The notes beneath the pieces were generated by a model that was not told where the DNA came from, did no database searches, and saw only the letters and a program-made list of their open reading frames with translations. 64,000 nt of DNA from Mantis religiosa (taxonomy: Eukaryota; Arthropoda; Insecta; Mantodea; Mantidae), in NCBI GenBank assembly GCA_030765055.1, contig CM060953.1:186333268-186397267 (forward strand), given 5' to 3'. This document shows positions 21,616 through 33,429 of the stretch, piece by piece (positions within the stretch are counted from its first letter, which is position 1; the number at the start of each line of letters is the position of its first letter). A program made the position numbers and the translations under genes.

Positions 21616-23640
21616 GTGTTGCAGGTTTTTCCTTATCCTGAAAGATGAATGTCTTGTAACTCTAAGCTCTATGTACCCTATGCTCATTTGAATATCATTT
21701 CATTCATCGTCCAATATGACTTAACGTAGGAGGTTTTCCCTTATCCTGAAAGAATAATGTCTGGTAACTCTAAGCTCTATGTACCCTGTACTCATTTGAA
21801 CATCATTTCATTCATCGTCCGATATGACTTAACGTTGCAGGTTTTCCCTTATACTGAAAGATGAATGTCTGGTAACTCTAAGCTCTATGTACCCTGTACT
21901 CATTTGAACATCATTTCATTCATCGTCCGATATATACTTAACGTTGCAGGTTTTCCCTTATCCTGAAAGATGAATGTCTGGTAACTCTAAGCTCTATGTA
22001 CCCTGTACTCATTTGAACATCATTTCATTCATCGTCCGATATGACTTAACGTTGGAGGTTTTCTCTTATTCTGAAAGATGAATGTCTGGTAACTCTAAGC
22101 TCTACGTACCCTGTACTCATTTGAACATTTCATTCATCGTTCGATGTGACTTAACGTTGGAGGTTTTCCCTTATCCTGAATGATGAATGTCTGGTAACTC
22201 TAAGCTCTACATACCCTGTACTCATTTGAACATCATTTCATTCATCGTCCGATATGACTTAACGTTGCAGGCTTTCCCTTATCCTGAAAGATGAATGTTT
22301 TGTAACCCTAAGCTCTGTGTACCCTGTACTCATTTGAATATCATTTCATTCATCGTTCGATGTGACTTAACGCTGGAGGTTTTCCCTTATCCTGAAAGAT
22401 GAATGTCTGTAACTCTAAGCTCTACGTACCCTGTGCTCATTTGAATATAATTTCATTCATCGTCCGATATGACTTAACGTTGGAGGTTTTCCTTATCCTG
22501 AAAGATGAATGTCTGTAACTCTAAGCTCTACGTACCCTGTGCTCATTTGAATATAATTTCATTCATCGTCCGATATGACTTAACGTTGGAGGTTTTCCCT
22601 TATCCTGAAAGATCAATGTCTGTAACTCTAAGCTCTACGTACCCTGTGCTCATTTGAATATCCTTTCATTCATCATCTGATATGACTTAACGCTGGAGGT
22701 TTTCCTTATCCTGAAAGATGAATGTGTGTAACTCTAAGCTCTACGTACCCTGTGCTCATTTGAATATCATTTCATTCATCGTCCGATATGACTTAACGTT
22801 TGAGGTTTTCCCTTATCCTGAAAGATTAATGTCTGTAACTCAACGCTCTACGTACCCTGTGCTCATTTGAATATCATTTCATTCATCGTCCGATATGACT
22901 TAACGTTGGAGGTTTTCTCTTATCCTGAAAGATGAATGTCTGTAACTCTAAGCTCTACGTACCCTGTGCTCATTTGAATATCATTTCATTCATCGTCCGA
23001 TATGACTTAACGTTGGAGGTTTTCCTTATCCTGAAAGATGAATGTCTGTAACTCTAAGCTCTACGTACCCTGTGCTCATTTGAATATCATTTCATTCATC
23101 TTCCGATATGACTTAGTGCTGGAGGTTTTCCCTTATCCTGAAAGATTAATGTCTGGTAACTCTAAGCTCTACGTACCCTGTGCTCATTTGAATATCATTT
23201 CATTCATCTTCCGATATGACTTAACGTTGGAGGTTTTCCCTTATCCTGAAAGATTAATGTCTGGTAACTCTAAGCTCTACGTACCCTGTGCTCATTTGAA
23301 TATCATTTCATTCATCTTCCGATATGACTTAGTGCTGGAGGTTTTCCCTTATGCTGAATGATGAATGTTTGGTAACTCTAAGCTCTACGTACCCTGCGCT
23401 CATTTCAATATCATTTCATTCATCTTCCGATATGACTTAAAGTTGGAGGTTTTCCCTTATCCTGAATGATGAATGGTAACTCTAAGCTCTACGTACGCTG
23501 TGCTCATTTGAATATCATTTCATTCATCTTCCGATATGACTTAAAGTTGAAGGTTTTCCCTTATTCTGAATGATGAATGTTTGCTAACCCTAAGCTCCAT
23601 TGACCATGGATTAATTTGAACAGCATTCCATGCATCATTC
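21616..23640 (+). repeat. 108-bp satellite array derived from SINE B body
   Basis: About 19 head-to-tail units. 'ccttatcctg'-type words start at 21631, 21739 and 21847, 108 apart; some later units are 106-107. The unit is the same sequence as the SINE B body at 58254-58363, without the tRNA head. Mid-array units share a one-base loss ('tgtctgtaac'), marking a local amplification block. Short open frames such as 23038-23361 are by-products of the repeat. Confidence 0.9.
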
Positions 23641-24079
23641 GATAAGACAAAAGGTTTTTGGACATTAATTTAAAAAACGTCCTCTGAATCATTAGATACA
23701 GTAGCACGCTGCACAATCTGCTCAACTTCTCACCCTACTCGAATAAAGGCTTTGTCGTACTACACATGCAGTGCATCATCATGACGTCAATCTTGTGTCT
23801 TGTTTCGTCCTCAAGACGACTGATCTGCCAACGTACTCTTGTATTATTTGTGGCTATCGGTTTTCATTTAGCCATGCCGTTTTCTTCTGTATTCAGCTAT
23901 TATAACATTTATATTCTAAATTTTCTTTGTTCTTTTGTTATCCAGGGGCTTTAATCTGATAAACATTTCAAAACCATCAGCTCGCAACCCTCTGTCCTCT
24001 TCTACTGTGCCAAATCATCACACAACTTTGACATCCATAGGTGAAAGTTGCAACAGTGATAGTTGAAACACACAAGATT
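23641..24079. other. Non-coding interval
   Basis: Between the satellite and the next LINE; a 62-codon frame at 23766-23954 has no recognisable feature. Confidence 0.5.
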
Positions 24080-24930
24080 TGTTTAGATTAGATTTTTATT
24101 GTGCATATTCCAAAATTTTACAATTTACAACTTTTGGCTACATTTATTTGTGTTTAACTTGTTGCTACCTTGTCTTACATGACACTCTGGTCTTTTGCTC
24201 TGCCAGTTACCTCCTTGTTACTTAATTAGTCCCTTTCCTCCTCATCTTTCTTTCTTATACTCTCTACATTTCTGGCCCATTTTTCTTTTACTTTCTGTAA
24301 GAACTCATCAATACTTCTACCTTCTTTTCCTCCCCGTTAACATTTTTACAGCTACTATCCTCTTCTCTACTTTCTCCCATTTATCCTCCCAAACCTTTTT
24401 TCTCCACATTGCAACCTCCTGGCATTCTGTTACATAGTGCTCTATGCTTTCTTTTCTCCCACACATTTCACAAATTCCCTTTTCCCTACCTCTTGTCCCT
24501 CTTAGAAATACTATTCCTGTTGTCAACCAAGCTAACCCTTCTCTCTCTTGTCTATTGCAGTAAAATGCATATGCATCTCGTCCACAATTTCTTTTTATTT
24601 GTTTGAAACATTGTAATGATTTCATATTTTCTAGACTTCCTCATATTTCCTATCTTTCTATAGCTTCTATTCCGCATTTTACCAAATTACCCACATCACT
24701 TGTATTCCTTTCTTCTAATCTCCATATATCTCCCATTCCTATTTTTTCCTCTGCCCTCCAACTATTTGAGTTCACTAATCTTTTTTGCTGTCTCACGTAT
24801 AATTTCATAATTTCCCCTTCTTCTTTATACAAACACCTTTACCAAAATGTTATTATCCTTTCCATTATTATTTCATTGCTTCTTGTCTTTCCAAATTCTA
24901 CTAAAGGTAGTATCAAAATTGTTGCTGTAT
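24080..24930 (-). mobile_element. LINE 3' fragment, same family as 16650-19790
   Basis: Minus-strand copy of the LINE C-terminus and 3' UTR. Shared stretches include 'acaatttacaacttttggct' at 24120 and 16660 and 'ttgttgctaccttgtcttac' at 24159 and 16697. The 3' end is near 24085. It lacks the SINE found in the other copy and so shows the empty site. Confidence 0.8.
24317..24625 (-). pseudogene. LINE C-terminal zinc-knuckle fragment
   Basis: An open 102-codon frame: REGLAWLTTGIVFLRG, then CEMCGRKESIEHYVTEC, a C-x2-C-x7-H-x4-C knuckle, then WRKKVWEDKW. This is the usual C-terminal region of some LINE polymerases. The corresponding part of the other copy (16990-17420) is more decayed. No RT motif remains here. 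Confidence 0.75.
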
Positions 24931-25320
24931 TACCACTTTTTAAAAATTTGTTTTACTAAATACTCACTATTTTAACCTACTTATTTTGCACGTATCTCAT
25001 TAATATTTGACACAGTATATCCAAGACTGTTAAATCACATTGCTCTTGGATAAGTTAACTGTTTATAAAAATATGTTTACATGGTTTATTACTTTGGTGG
25101 GTGACAGTGGACACCTTTGTAAGGTTTTCCACATTATATATGTAAAATTTTCTAGGGGTGTTTTAAAAATTTACTAACCAAATTTAATGGGATAATTCAT
25201 TAATTCCAGAGATTGACTGAAAAGCGATAAAAACACATGCACATCATCACCGAAATATTCTTAATGTAGTTGATAAATTACTATCGGACACTTTCACCTA
25301 ACAACACATACACTGTATGT
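24931..25320. other. AT-rich non-coding interval
   Basis: Nothing recognised between the LINE remnant and the mariner. Confidence 0.5.
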
Positions 25321-26213
25321 ACGAGGGCCTTATATTTTGAGCCTTGGCAACCCTTGATGTTGTAGATACCATTTGACGCTTGCAGTGAAAAATTTGACGT
25401 TGCTGTCCATAATCTACTTCAGACATTTTGTCAATTGAACGTCATTTGTTTTCTTTACATTAACTTGAAAATTGTGTGTCAATAAGAACAAGGAATTATC
25501 TCGTGAAAATGTTCATGCAATGATTCATTACGACTTTCGACGTGGGTTATCAAGACAAGAGAGCGTCGATCAACTAACTTCCATATTTAGCAAGGAAGCT
25601 CTATCCTTTGCCACTGTGAAACGCTAGTATAACGAATTTAATCGTCACTGCCGTTCGTTCAATGATGAAGTTCGTGAAGGTCGTCCAAAATCAGCTGTTA
25701 TGCCAGAAAACGTTGATGATGTACAAAACCTAATGATGGAAGATCGTCATACGGCATATTGTGAGATTAAGGCAAGCTTAGTCATTAGTTCAACCAGCAT
25801 ATATAAAATATTGCATGATAATTTAGCACTCGTTGGATCCTACATAATTTGACGTAATCTCAAAAAGATACTCGTGTCGATTGATGTACAAAAATACTCA
25901 AGAAATACAACGGCGGTATTTCAAAAGACGTACATAAGATTGTAACGTGGATCTATGTGTATGAGCCGGAACGTAAACAGCAATATACTGTATGGATGTT
26001 CCAAGATGAAGCAAATCCAACATGTTGTTCATACTCGAAGCACTTCAAAGCAAATGGTCGCTTGTTTTTCAGCAAAACTGTTCATGTGGGGCCTTTAAAG
26101 GAACGTAAAATGGTCAATGCTGAATGGTACACAAGTATTTGTCTGTGGAAGTCTTCGGTGAAGTAAGGAAAACCAACAAGAACCGTATGATCGTTATTCA
26201 TCAAGACAATTGA

Positions 26214-26868
26214 GGCATTATTTTATAAATACATCATTAAAATAAGTTTAATCTAAATAATAATTTAGAAAGACGAGCGGAATATCCATATGTGTGTGCG
26301 TGCGTGCGTGCGCGCGCGCGTGTGTGTGTGTGTGTGTGTGTGCGTGCGTGTGTGTGTGTGTGTGTGTGTGTAAAATGTGAATTGTAATATATGAGTGCTA
26401 AAAGTTTCACCGTACAAATGTTTTCACTACCTGCAGGAATGCTCTTTAGGCCTTCAAAAGACAATCCTATCGGTGCATAAAGGGACCGAAGGTTTGGGGT
26501 ATTTCAATGACACTCAATCCCTTACAAAGAGATGTAAGCACTTAAAAAGGAACTGGGAAAGGACGTGATGGTCAGTATCAGTGCGAAATGCAAGTTGTGC
26601 GAACGTATAAGGAAATTCATGGTGCATTAGTAGTGAAAAAATGTTATCGGGGACGCTGTAATAACTGGTGTAAATTCGAAAAAACAGTGATCAGTCTACC
26701 ATTTCTTGTTATCGTCACACTACCCTGAGATCTCCATACCCAACAAGCTCTACTTAAGCCATAGCAGATGAGCAGCCGTGGACACAACCTAAGATGAATC
26801 CTAGCACTAATGAATTAACCACAAAAAATCAATAAAATTTGCAAATACTCTAAGGTTGCCGCTAAATT
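26214..26868. other. Insertion inside the M4 mariner, with (TG)n tract
   Basis: Sequence unrelated to the transposase separating its two halves. It contains a (TG/CG)n run at 26291-26372. I found no terminal repeats or clear target duplication. Confidence 0.55.
26291..26372 (+). repeat. (TG)n dinucleotide microsatellite with CG interruptions
   Basis: About 82 bp of alternating purine-pyrimidine TG, GC and CG steps. Confidence 0.95.
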
Positions 26869-27200
26869 AACAAACGACCGGGGAAACGGTTCAAAAATCC
26901 AATTATGTGTCATACGACATACAGTTCTGATTTGACACCCAATAACTTCTTTTTGTTCCCGAATATAAAGAATAAATTGCGTGGACGTAGATTTTCGTCG
27001 GCAAAAGAAACCGTTGATGCCTTCAAAAACCATGTTTTGGAGCTGCCTCGAGAAGACTGGAATACATGATTTGACAAATGATTCAAACGAATGTAAAAGT
27101 GCATTGATCATAAAGGAGAATATTTTCAAAAACAGTACAGCAGTTTTTAATCAGAAATTACTTTTTTATTATTATTAGGCTCAAAATATAAGTGCTGCCC

Positions 27201-27554
27201 CTTCTACTGGATTATTCTATGTATTTGTACTGTACTACAAACTAGTTGGTAGTAAAAGAGACAGTGAGCTTCTACTGTCTCAGTTTAGTGTATCACTTAC
27301 CAGTAGCGCGATCTGATATCCGCTTTAACATTAGAACCTGATTTGGCAGTGTTTCGACTTGACTCTCGAAATAAAACATCAATTTCTCTATCTTTGCTAC
27401 TGCTTATACAATAAGACGAGCATTTTATTTCATGTGTGTGATAATACTAAATAAAGCATTTGTAACTGAAAAGGAAGCTGTTGATATTTACAGTAAGTGG
27501 TTGAAAGTATTGTACAATTAAGATCATAACAAAATGCTCTGAAGTTAAACAAAT
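27201..27554. other. Non-coding interval
   Basis: AT-rich; nothing recognised. Confidence 0.5.
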
Positions 27555-27569
27555 AAATATTATCATTGA

Positions 27570-27823
27570 AAATTAATTGTTCTTTCACACTAGCCGTATA
27601 TAGGATGCACTATAAAAGAGTAGATCCAGACTGAAAAATTCAATGTCATAGTCGCAATTTGAACCACGGATCATCTGGTTTCCGTCCAGTCGCTCTAACC
27701 ATTTGAGCTACTATGGCCAACATGTGAACATGACATTAAATTCTCCAACAGAAACGAGTCATAAGATCCGTGGTTCAAATCCCAGCTATGGCATTGAATT
27801 TTTCAGTCTGGATCTACCCTTTC
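27570..27823 (-). mobile_element. Foldback tRNA-derived SINE (family A), snap-back copy
   Basis: Flanked by a perfect 15-bp direct repeat AAATATTATCATTGA (27555-27569 and 27824-27838). The left part is a minus-strand unit with tail and tRNA-like core (27645-27717). The right part is a plus-strand 3' half (B box GGTTCAAATCC near 27771). 27620-27645 and 27792-27817 form a perfect 26-bp inverted repeat. The bases in the arms differ from those at 581-685, but both arms changed together. Confidence 0.85.
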
Positions 27824-27838
27824 AAATATTATCATTGA

Positions 27839-29039
27839 TGTAACTATTTTTACAATTCATATTTTTATTGAAACTAAATTAATCGTGCGTTCGTTGAACT
27901 CCCTTCAGCTCTTCCACCCATCAAAACCATATCCGTCATTTCGACGTTCGTATAGCGCTCCATATTGCTTGAATTTGCTATCTAAGTACACGCAAAATCC
28001 TCTCTGTTAGGACGGAATGTGTACAGCAACCTTCAACTGTCCGAGTTATTAGTCAACTTTTTCACAAGTAACTGTCCTTTGTCACATTACCTGAAAGGTA
28101 GGCTAGGGTCACTGATAAAGAGCAAGGAGTAATGTTTTTGTTTTCGTGGCACGTGCGTCCCAATAACAACTTTTGAGGTTCGCACACCACTGAGCTGCCT
28201 AATCACAAAATCATGTAATATTTAATGCTGCATAAAATTATACCTAACAGAACTTCGAAGCCGCGACACCGAAATTCGAACTAGTTAAGCTATAAACTAC
28301 GCAACGGCTGTAATTGTTTAGTGTCGTTTTAAAGAAAACTGTAGAATCTATAAAAACTATTAGAGTGAGAAAATTATGCAATGTGATTCAACAGTTGAAT
28401 ACCTCCCGCAACTTTGGCAGAACTACAGGTGATATCATGCCATTCCGCTTGAGAAAATGCAAATACTCGGGCAAAATGTTCCAGACACGATCTAATGAGA
28501 TCTTGGCAATGTCGGCTAGCTCAGGTGCCTAGACTTATCTGCCAATTAACAGTTGGCAAGTGTATGTCCTCGCATTCGTAATTAAAATTGGAAGAACGGC
28601 CGTAAACGAAATTATAAAACTATTTACTTTGTGCAAAGCCTGGCAGATAATTTGCAAAATAAAATACATTTTTTTCTTTAGTTCTTCTACCATGTACTTG
28701 CAGTAAATATAAAAAGTGTTGCATTTGATCCAAATACAATATTTCACCATAATTCTTTTGAGACGTATGAAAAAAAACAGTTTAGAAACCTTCTAAGTGT
28801 ATGTTTTGAAAGTGCACATACTAACATCAATGAACAAATAATTCAGAGGTCAATAAAGCTCCCTTACAAGCAAAACAGTTACGCGGTATCACGCCAACAT
28901 TCCCTTTACCGTTCAGCAACACAGTAGTTGAGTCTCTTATAGTGAACGGTTTCGAATCAAGTCAAAATATAAACACAGTCATACGTTTACAATGTAGAAA
29001 ATTAATATTCAATGTTCTACAGTTCTGTAAACAAGACAA
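27839..29039. other. Non-coding interval
   Basis: About 1.2 kb, AT-rich. A 72-codon frame at 28314-28532 has no recognisable feature. Confidence 0.5.
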
Positions 29040-29320
29040 ACGTAAAGGTCTAATTATTACGCTACATAATGCTACAGCAACGAACTGTACATAATATAGT
29101 GAAAGAGATACAAACTTCAAAGTCTACGGAGAAAAACATTCAAAATCACCCACATTCAAAGGTGTTCGAACTAGATGAGTTAGAAAAATGAGCTGTACGT
29201 GATATTCCTACACTACGTAAACTTATAAATGCTGTTAAAGAAAAGATCTCTTTTGAAGGTACAAGGACACATTCTGGAGAATACTTAAAGACATGCGATA
29301 TCGATTTAGCAAGTACAAAA
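29040..29320 (+). pseudogene. N-terminal fragment of a DDE_3-type transposase-like protein
   Basis: Conceptual translation gives QQRTVHNIVKEIQTSK, then ELDELEK with a stop, and DIPTLRKLINAVKEKISFEG. These resemble the 'S.RTV..I.KE' helix-turn-helix and 'PTLRKL....' segments that precede the DDE_3 domain in an insect transposase-like family, also present at 36343, 47640 and 56760. The catalytic part is missing; the 140-bp satellite starts directly after it. Confidence 0.45.
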
Positions 29321-31449
29321 ATATACGTCGCGTTACGTACGATGTTCTGATGTTTTGATGATCAGACTGTACTGTACTATATTCCCGTCTTCTCTGGTCT
29401 CTCTAAACCAAGCAGCGACCTCCCATAACAACTGTACTCATTCGTCAGACACGTAATACAATATACGTCGTGTTACGTACGATGTTCTGATGTTTTGATG
29501 GTCAGACAGTACTGTACTATATTCCCGTCGTCTCTGATCTCTCTAAACCGAGCAGCGACTTCCCATAACAACTGTACTCATTCGTCAGACAGGAAACACA
29601 ATATACGTCGTGTTACGTACGATGTTCTGATGTTTTGATGGTCAGACTGTACTGTACTATATTCCCGCCTTCTCTGATCTCTCTAAACCGAGCAGCGACC
29701 TCCCATAACAACTGTACTCATTCGTCAGACACGTAATGCAATATACGTCGTGTTACGTACGATGTTCTGATGTTTTGATGGTCAGACTGTACTGTACTAT
29801 ATTGCCGCCTTCTCTGACCTCTCTAAACCGAGCAGCGACCTCCCATAACAACTGTACTCATTCGTCAGACAGGTAATACAATATACGTCGGGTTACGTAC
29901 GATGTTCTGATGTTTTGATGGTCAGACAGTACTGTACTATATTCCCGCCTTCTCTGATCTCTCTAAACCGAGTAGCGATCTCCCATAACAACTGTACTCA
30001 TTCGTCAGACAGGAAACACAATATACGTCGTGTTACGTACGATGTTCTGATGTTTTGATGGTCAGACTGTACTGTACTATGTTTCCGTCTTCTCTGATCT
30101 CTCTAAACCGAGCAGCGACCTCCCATAACAACTGTACTCATTCGTCAGACAGGAAACACAATATACGTCGTGTTACGTACGATGTTCTGATGTTTTGATG
30201 GTCAGACTGTACTATACTGTACTATATTCCCGCCTTCTCTGATCTCTCTAAACCGAGCAGCGACTTCCCATAACAACTGTACTCATTCGTCAGACAGGAA
30301 ACACAATATACGTCGTGTTACGTACGATGTTCTGATGTTTTGACGGTCAGACTGTACTGTACTATATTCCCGCCTTCTCTGATCTCTCTAAACCGAGCAG
30401 CGACCTCCCATAACAACTGTACTCATTCGTCAGACACGTAATGCAATATACGTCGTGTTACGTACGATGTTCTGATGTTTTGATGGTCAGACTGTACTGT
30501 ACTATATTGCCGCCTTCTCTGACCTCTCTAAAACGAGCAGCGACCTCCCATAACAACTGTACTCATTCGTCAGGCAGGTAATACAATATACGTCGGGTTA
30601 CGCACGATGTTCTGATGTTTTGATGGTCAGACAGTACTGTACTATATTCCCGCCTTCTCTGATCTCTCTAAACCGAGTAGCGATCTCCCATAACAACTGT
30701 ACTCATTCGTCAGACAGGAAACACAATATACGTCGTGTTACGTACGATGTTCTGATGTTTTGATGGTCAGACTGTACTGTACTATATTCCCGCCTTCTCT
30801 GATCTCTCTAAACCGAGTAGCGACCTCCCATAACAACTGTACTCGTTCGTCAGACAGGTAATACAATATACGCCGTGTTACGTACGATGTTCTGATGTTT
30901 TGATGGTCAGACTGTACTGTACTATATTCCCGTCTTCTCTGATCTCTCTAAACCGAGCAGCGACCTCCCATAACAACTGTACTCATTCGTCAGACAGGTA
31001 ATACATTATACGTCGAGTTACGTACGATGTTCTGATGTTTTGATGGTCAGACTGTACTGTACTATATTCCCGCCTTCTCTGATCTCTCTAAACCGAGCAG
31101 CGACCTCCCATAACAACTGTACTCATTCGTCAGACAGGTAATACAATATACGTCGGGTTACGTACGATGTTCTGATGTTTTGATGGTCAGACTGTACTGT
31201 ACTATATTCCCGTCTTCTCTGATCTCTCTAAACCGAGCAGCGACCTCCCATAACAACTGTACTCATTCGTCAGACAGGTAATACATTATACGTCGAGTTA
31301 CGTACGATGTTCTGATGTTTTGATGGTCAGACTGTACTGTACTATATTCCCGTCTTCTCTGATCTCTCTAAACCGAGCAGCGACCTCCCATAACAACTGT
31401 ACTCATTCGTCAGACAGGTAATACATTATACGTCGAGTTACGTACCTAT
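29321..31449 (+). repeat. 140-bp satellite array with higher-order structure
   Basis: Fifteen full units and a partial one. The word 'atatacgtcg' (or a variant) starts at 29321, 29461, 29601, 29741, 29881, 30021, 30161, 30306, 30446, 30586, 30726, 30866, 31006, 31146, 31286 and 31426. One unit is 145 bp because of an extra 'tactatactg'-type step. Variant order is repeated: the units at 29601, 29741 and 29881 match those at 30306, 30446 and 30586 at a 705-bp interval, and a two-unit alternation appears from 30866. No open frame. Confidence 0.95.
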
Positions 31450-32060
31450 CGACAACAACGTCAACAAGGGATGGAAGTGGATACGTTACTTACGCGCGTC
31501 AACCCTGCAAGGAAGACTACCGAAAACCTCGGTGGGGCCGCCTGGTGATCTAGCACACCTTCTACTAGCTCTGCAGGCTAGTACCCGGGACCTTTTAGGC
31601 AACCGTCTGCCCCCTCTGGGCGGCCGTAGCCTGACTGGAGGTACCCGATCTCCCGCTGGAGTTGGGAACAGACTGCCCCTTAGAGTCCAACCCAATCCGA
31701 ACAACTCCAATGCGGGAGGGACTCGAATGTTCGGCGGGAGGTTGCTCTGGTTGGTAGCACGAGTGATATGCGTCCTCAGCGCACGCACCTTGGCAACTGA
31801 AGGGGACGGATCCCCTACAGTGGGTGGGATACCGGTTGTACTGACCTTCCATCTGGCCGCTCTCTGTTTTCTCTCGCCTCATCCTTCCTCCCGGTGATGC
31901 CCCACTTGCGAGCACAGGCAGATCACGACTGGTCATACTGCCGAATCCCGTCATAGGATCCTTTCCTATTGTCACCCAAAAGTCGGAACTCCCTATTGAA
32001 CCGGCTTGCAGTAGGGCCAGGGCGGAGGCATTTGGACCACGCCCACCCATTTATCTCGGT
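31450..32060 (-). repeat. GC-rich repeat, inverted copy of the composite-repeat 3' end
   Basis: 31450-31735 is the reverse complement of 57690-57990 with scattered differences; the segment next to a polymorphic 'cgaggttttcggtagtcttcc' is clear in both. The remaining part to 32060 has similar composition but no match in the window. Long open frames here on both strands reflect GC content. Confidence 0.65.
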
Positions 32061-32087
32061 CACTAACTGAGGGGATGATTAGTAAAG

Positions 32088-32460
32088 TGTCACTGGTCGC
32101 TGGCCGCCTCTAACCCCTTCCCCTGCCGTCTGGAACCTTCGCGGTGAGTCACTGAAACGAGAGACTTCGAGAAACAGCGATATCCCTATAAAAGGGGCTG
32201 CAGTTGGCGAGTTCAGTTCAGTTCTTGGCGAGCAACTGTGAGGAGCACCCAGTGAGGGGACCGACAGCGTACGTGCATCGGAGGAGTGTACGTAATTGCG
32301 AGTGCAAGTGGAACTGTAACGGATGAAGTGGTGAATTGTAATTGTGTGCGCTACGTAATTTTATGTAAGCGGCAAGTGTTCCAACTGTAATACGGTGGAA
32401 ATAAAGAACATTTTTAGTGGTGCAATTGGACTTTCCATTTCACGAACCCACAGTCACACT
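32088..32460 (+). repeat. Probable solo LTR
   Basis: TATAAAAGG at 32187-32195 is followed within about 30 bp by repeated 'gttcagttcag' (initiation-like), a 200-bp transcribed-like region and AATAAAG at 32400. The block starts TGTCACTGG and ends near 'cagtcaca' at 32458, the TG...CA pattern of LTRs. No coding sequence or primer site is adjacent. The target duplication was not found, so boundaries are approximate. Confidence 0.5.
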
Positions 32461-33195
32461 ATCATAAACGTTCGTTACTAAAAAACTTCAATAGCTATGT
32501 CATTTCTGAACAAGATTATCCGGTAAAACACATCTTGAAGGTCCTAGAAATTCAAAATTCTGTATGTTTTTGTACCACAATTCTTTTTTAGGAAATTCGT
32601 AGTGTCTATGGCAACCTACTCACTCACCAAAGAAATCGTAAAGTCTGTCGTTGAGCCGTGACGTGAATAATAAGAAAATAGATTCACCGAGCTCTTGAAT
32701 ATTGAAGTGCGGGATCTGGTAACATTAATGAAGAAGAAGAATAGGGCCTGTACGTCAATATTTCACCTCTCCGAGCTTAAGACGTCTGCAGATTAGACGC
32801 CATCACTGAAAGACGTTTTTCATTTGTTTGTTTTCGTACTAACCTATTTTCTAAAGCCATATACATAAGTACTGAAAAGGACTCTAGAGGGAGCTTGCAG
32901 CTCTTCTAGCAGAAAAAGTGAAAAACGAAACGACGAGCAACAATTAAACTGGGAAGAAATTCTTGTTTTTTGCACTCTATGTTCTTTCCTAGGCATTTCT
33001 TCCACTCGTTCCTTGGTTCATTTTTCTTAGAAAATAACGACCACCACTGGCAAGTCATTATTTCTTTTTCTCTACTGCTTTTATTCATTTCTCCGCCGTT
33101 TACCTAAAGTAGAGAATGAATTATACTTGACCTAAAAGCTCTGTTTTACTGTTTCATAAGAAATATTTGCATACTGAACAGCGTTACTCATACAG
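32461..33195. other. Non-coding interval
   Basis: Nothing recognised. Confidence 0.5.
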
Positions 33196-33400
33196 TGAAA
33201 TGTCTCGGCGGCACAGTTACTTAGACGCTAGCCCGTTGACCCCAAGGTCCTGGGTTCAACCCGGTCCAGACTACTAGGGGAGCTACAAAATAGAAATGAA
33301 CATAAGCCAGGGCTAGGCGTGGCTGTTCTATCGCTACTAGCCAATGCGGTGCGTGCAATGTTGTACAGTTAAGCACGCATACTGGCTCGCTTTGTCGAAT
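33196..33400 (+). mobile_element. Possible tRNA-derived SINE
   Basis: A tRNA-like head with a GGTTCAACCC box near 33253 and an upstream 'cttagacgctagc' A-box-like segment. The body has no second copy in the window. Confidence 0.35.
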
Positions 33401-33429
33401 CATACGGATAATTTCTTTCCGCGCTATAA

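Larger units (their letters stand above)
25508..27130 (+). pseudogene. Mariner transposase (M4), decayed
   Basis: Starts with ENVHAMIHYDFRRGLSRQES and FNDEVREGRPKSAV (helix-turn-helix region, 25508-25700), with stops. At 25940 the VT-x-WIY segment lacks the four codons that hold the first catalytic Asp (GDES in relatives). EPERKQQYTVW follows (25965) and HQDN with the second Asp ends at 26213. After the insertion, YSSDLTPNNFFLFP (26920-26960) has Asn in place of the third Asp, and RGRRFSSAKETVDAF and YFQK close the protein. Several stops lie in the last part. Confidence 0.8.
25321..27200 (+). mobile_element. Mariner element, family M4, split by an insertion
   Basis: The ends are inverted repeats containing 'cttatattttgagcc' (left) and 'ggctcaaaatataag' (right, near 27178). 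The interior is a mariner transposase in two parts, up to 26213 and from about 26870. The 650 bp between has no transposase homology, so it is an insertion or replacement. Without it the element would be about 1.2 kb, a normal mariner length. Confidence 0.8.

Noticed and set aside
23038..23361. A 107-codon repeat protein in the satellite
   Set aside because: It is the 108-bp SINE-derived unit read in frame.
29321..31449. CRISPR-like array
   Set aside because: Units are 140 bp of continuous repeat with no variable spacers, in eukaryotic DNA.
31532..32050. Open frames of 121 and 151 codons on opposite strands
   Set aside because: They overlap on both strands in a GC-rich repeat without motifs.
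33249..33263. Standing tRNA gene upstream of ORF1
   Set aside because: Only a B-box-like segment is convincing; treated as a possible SINE.
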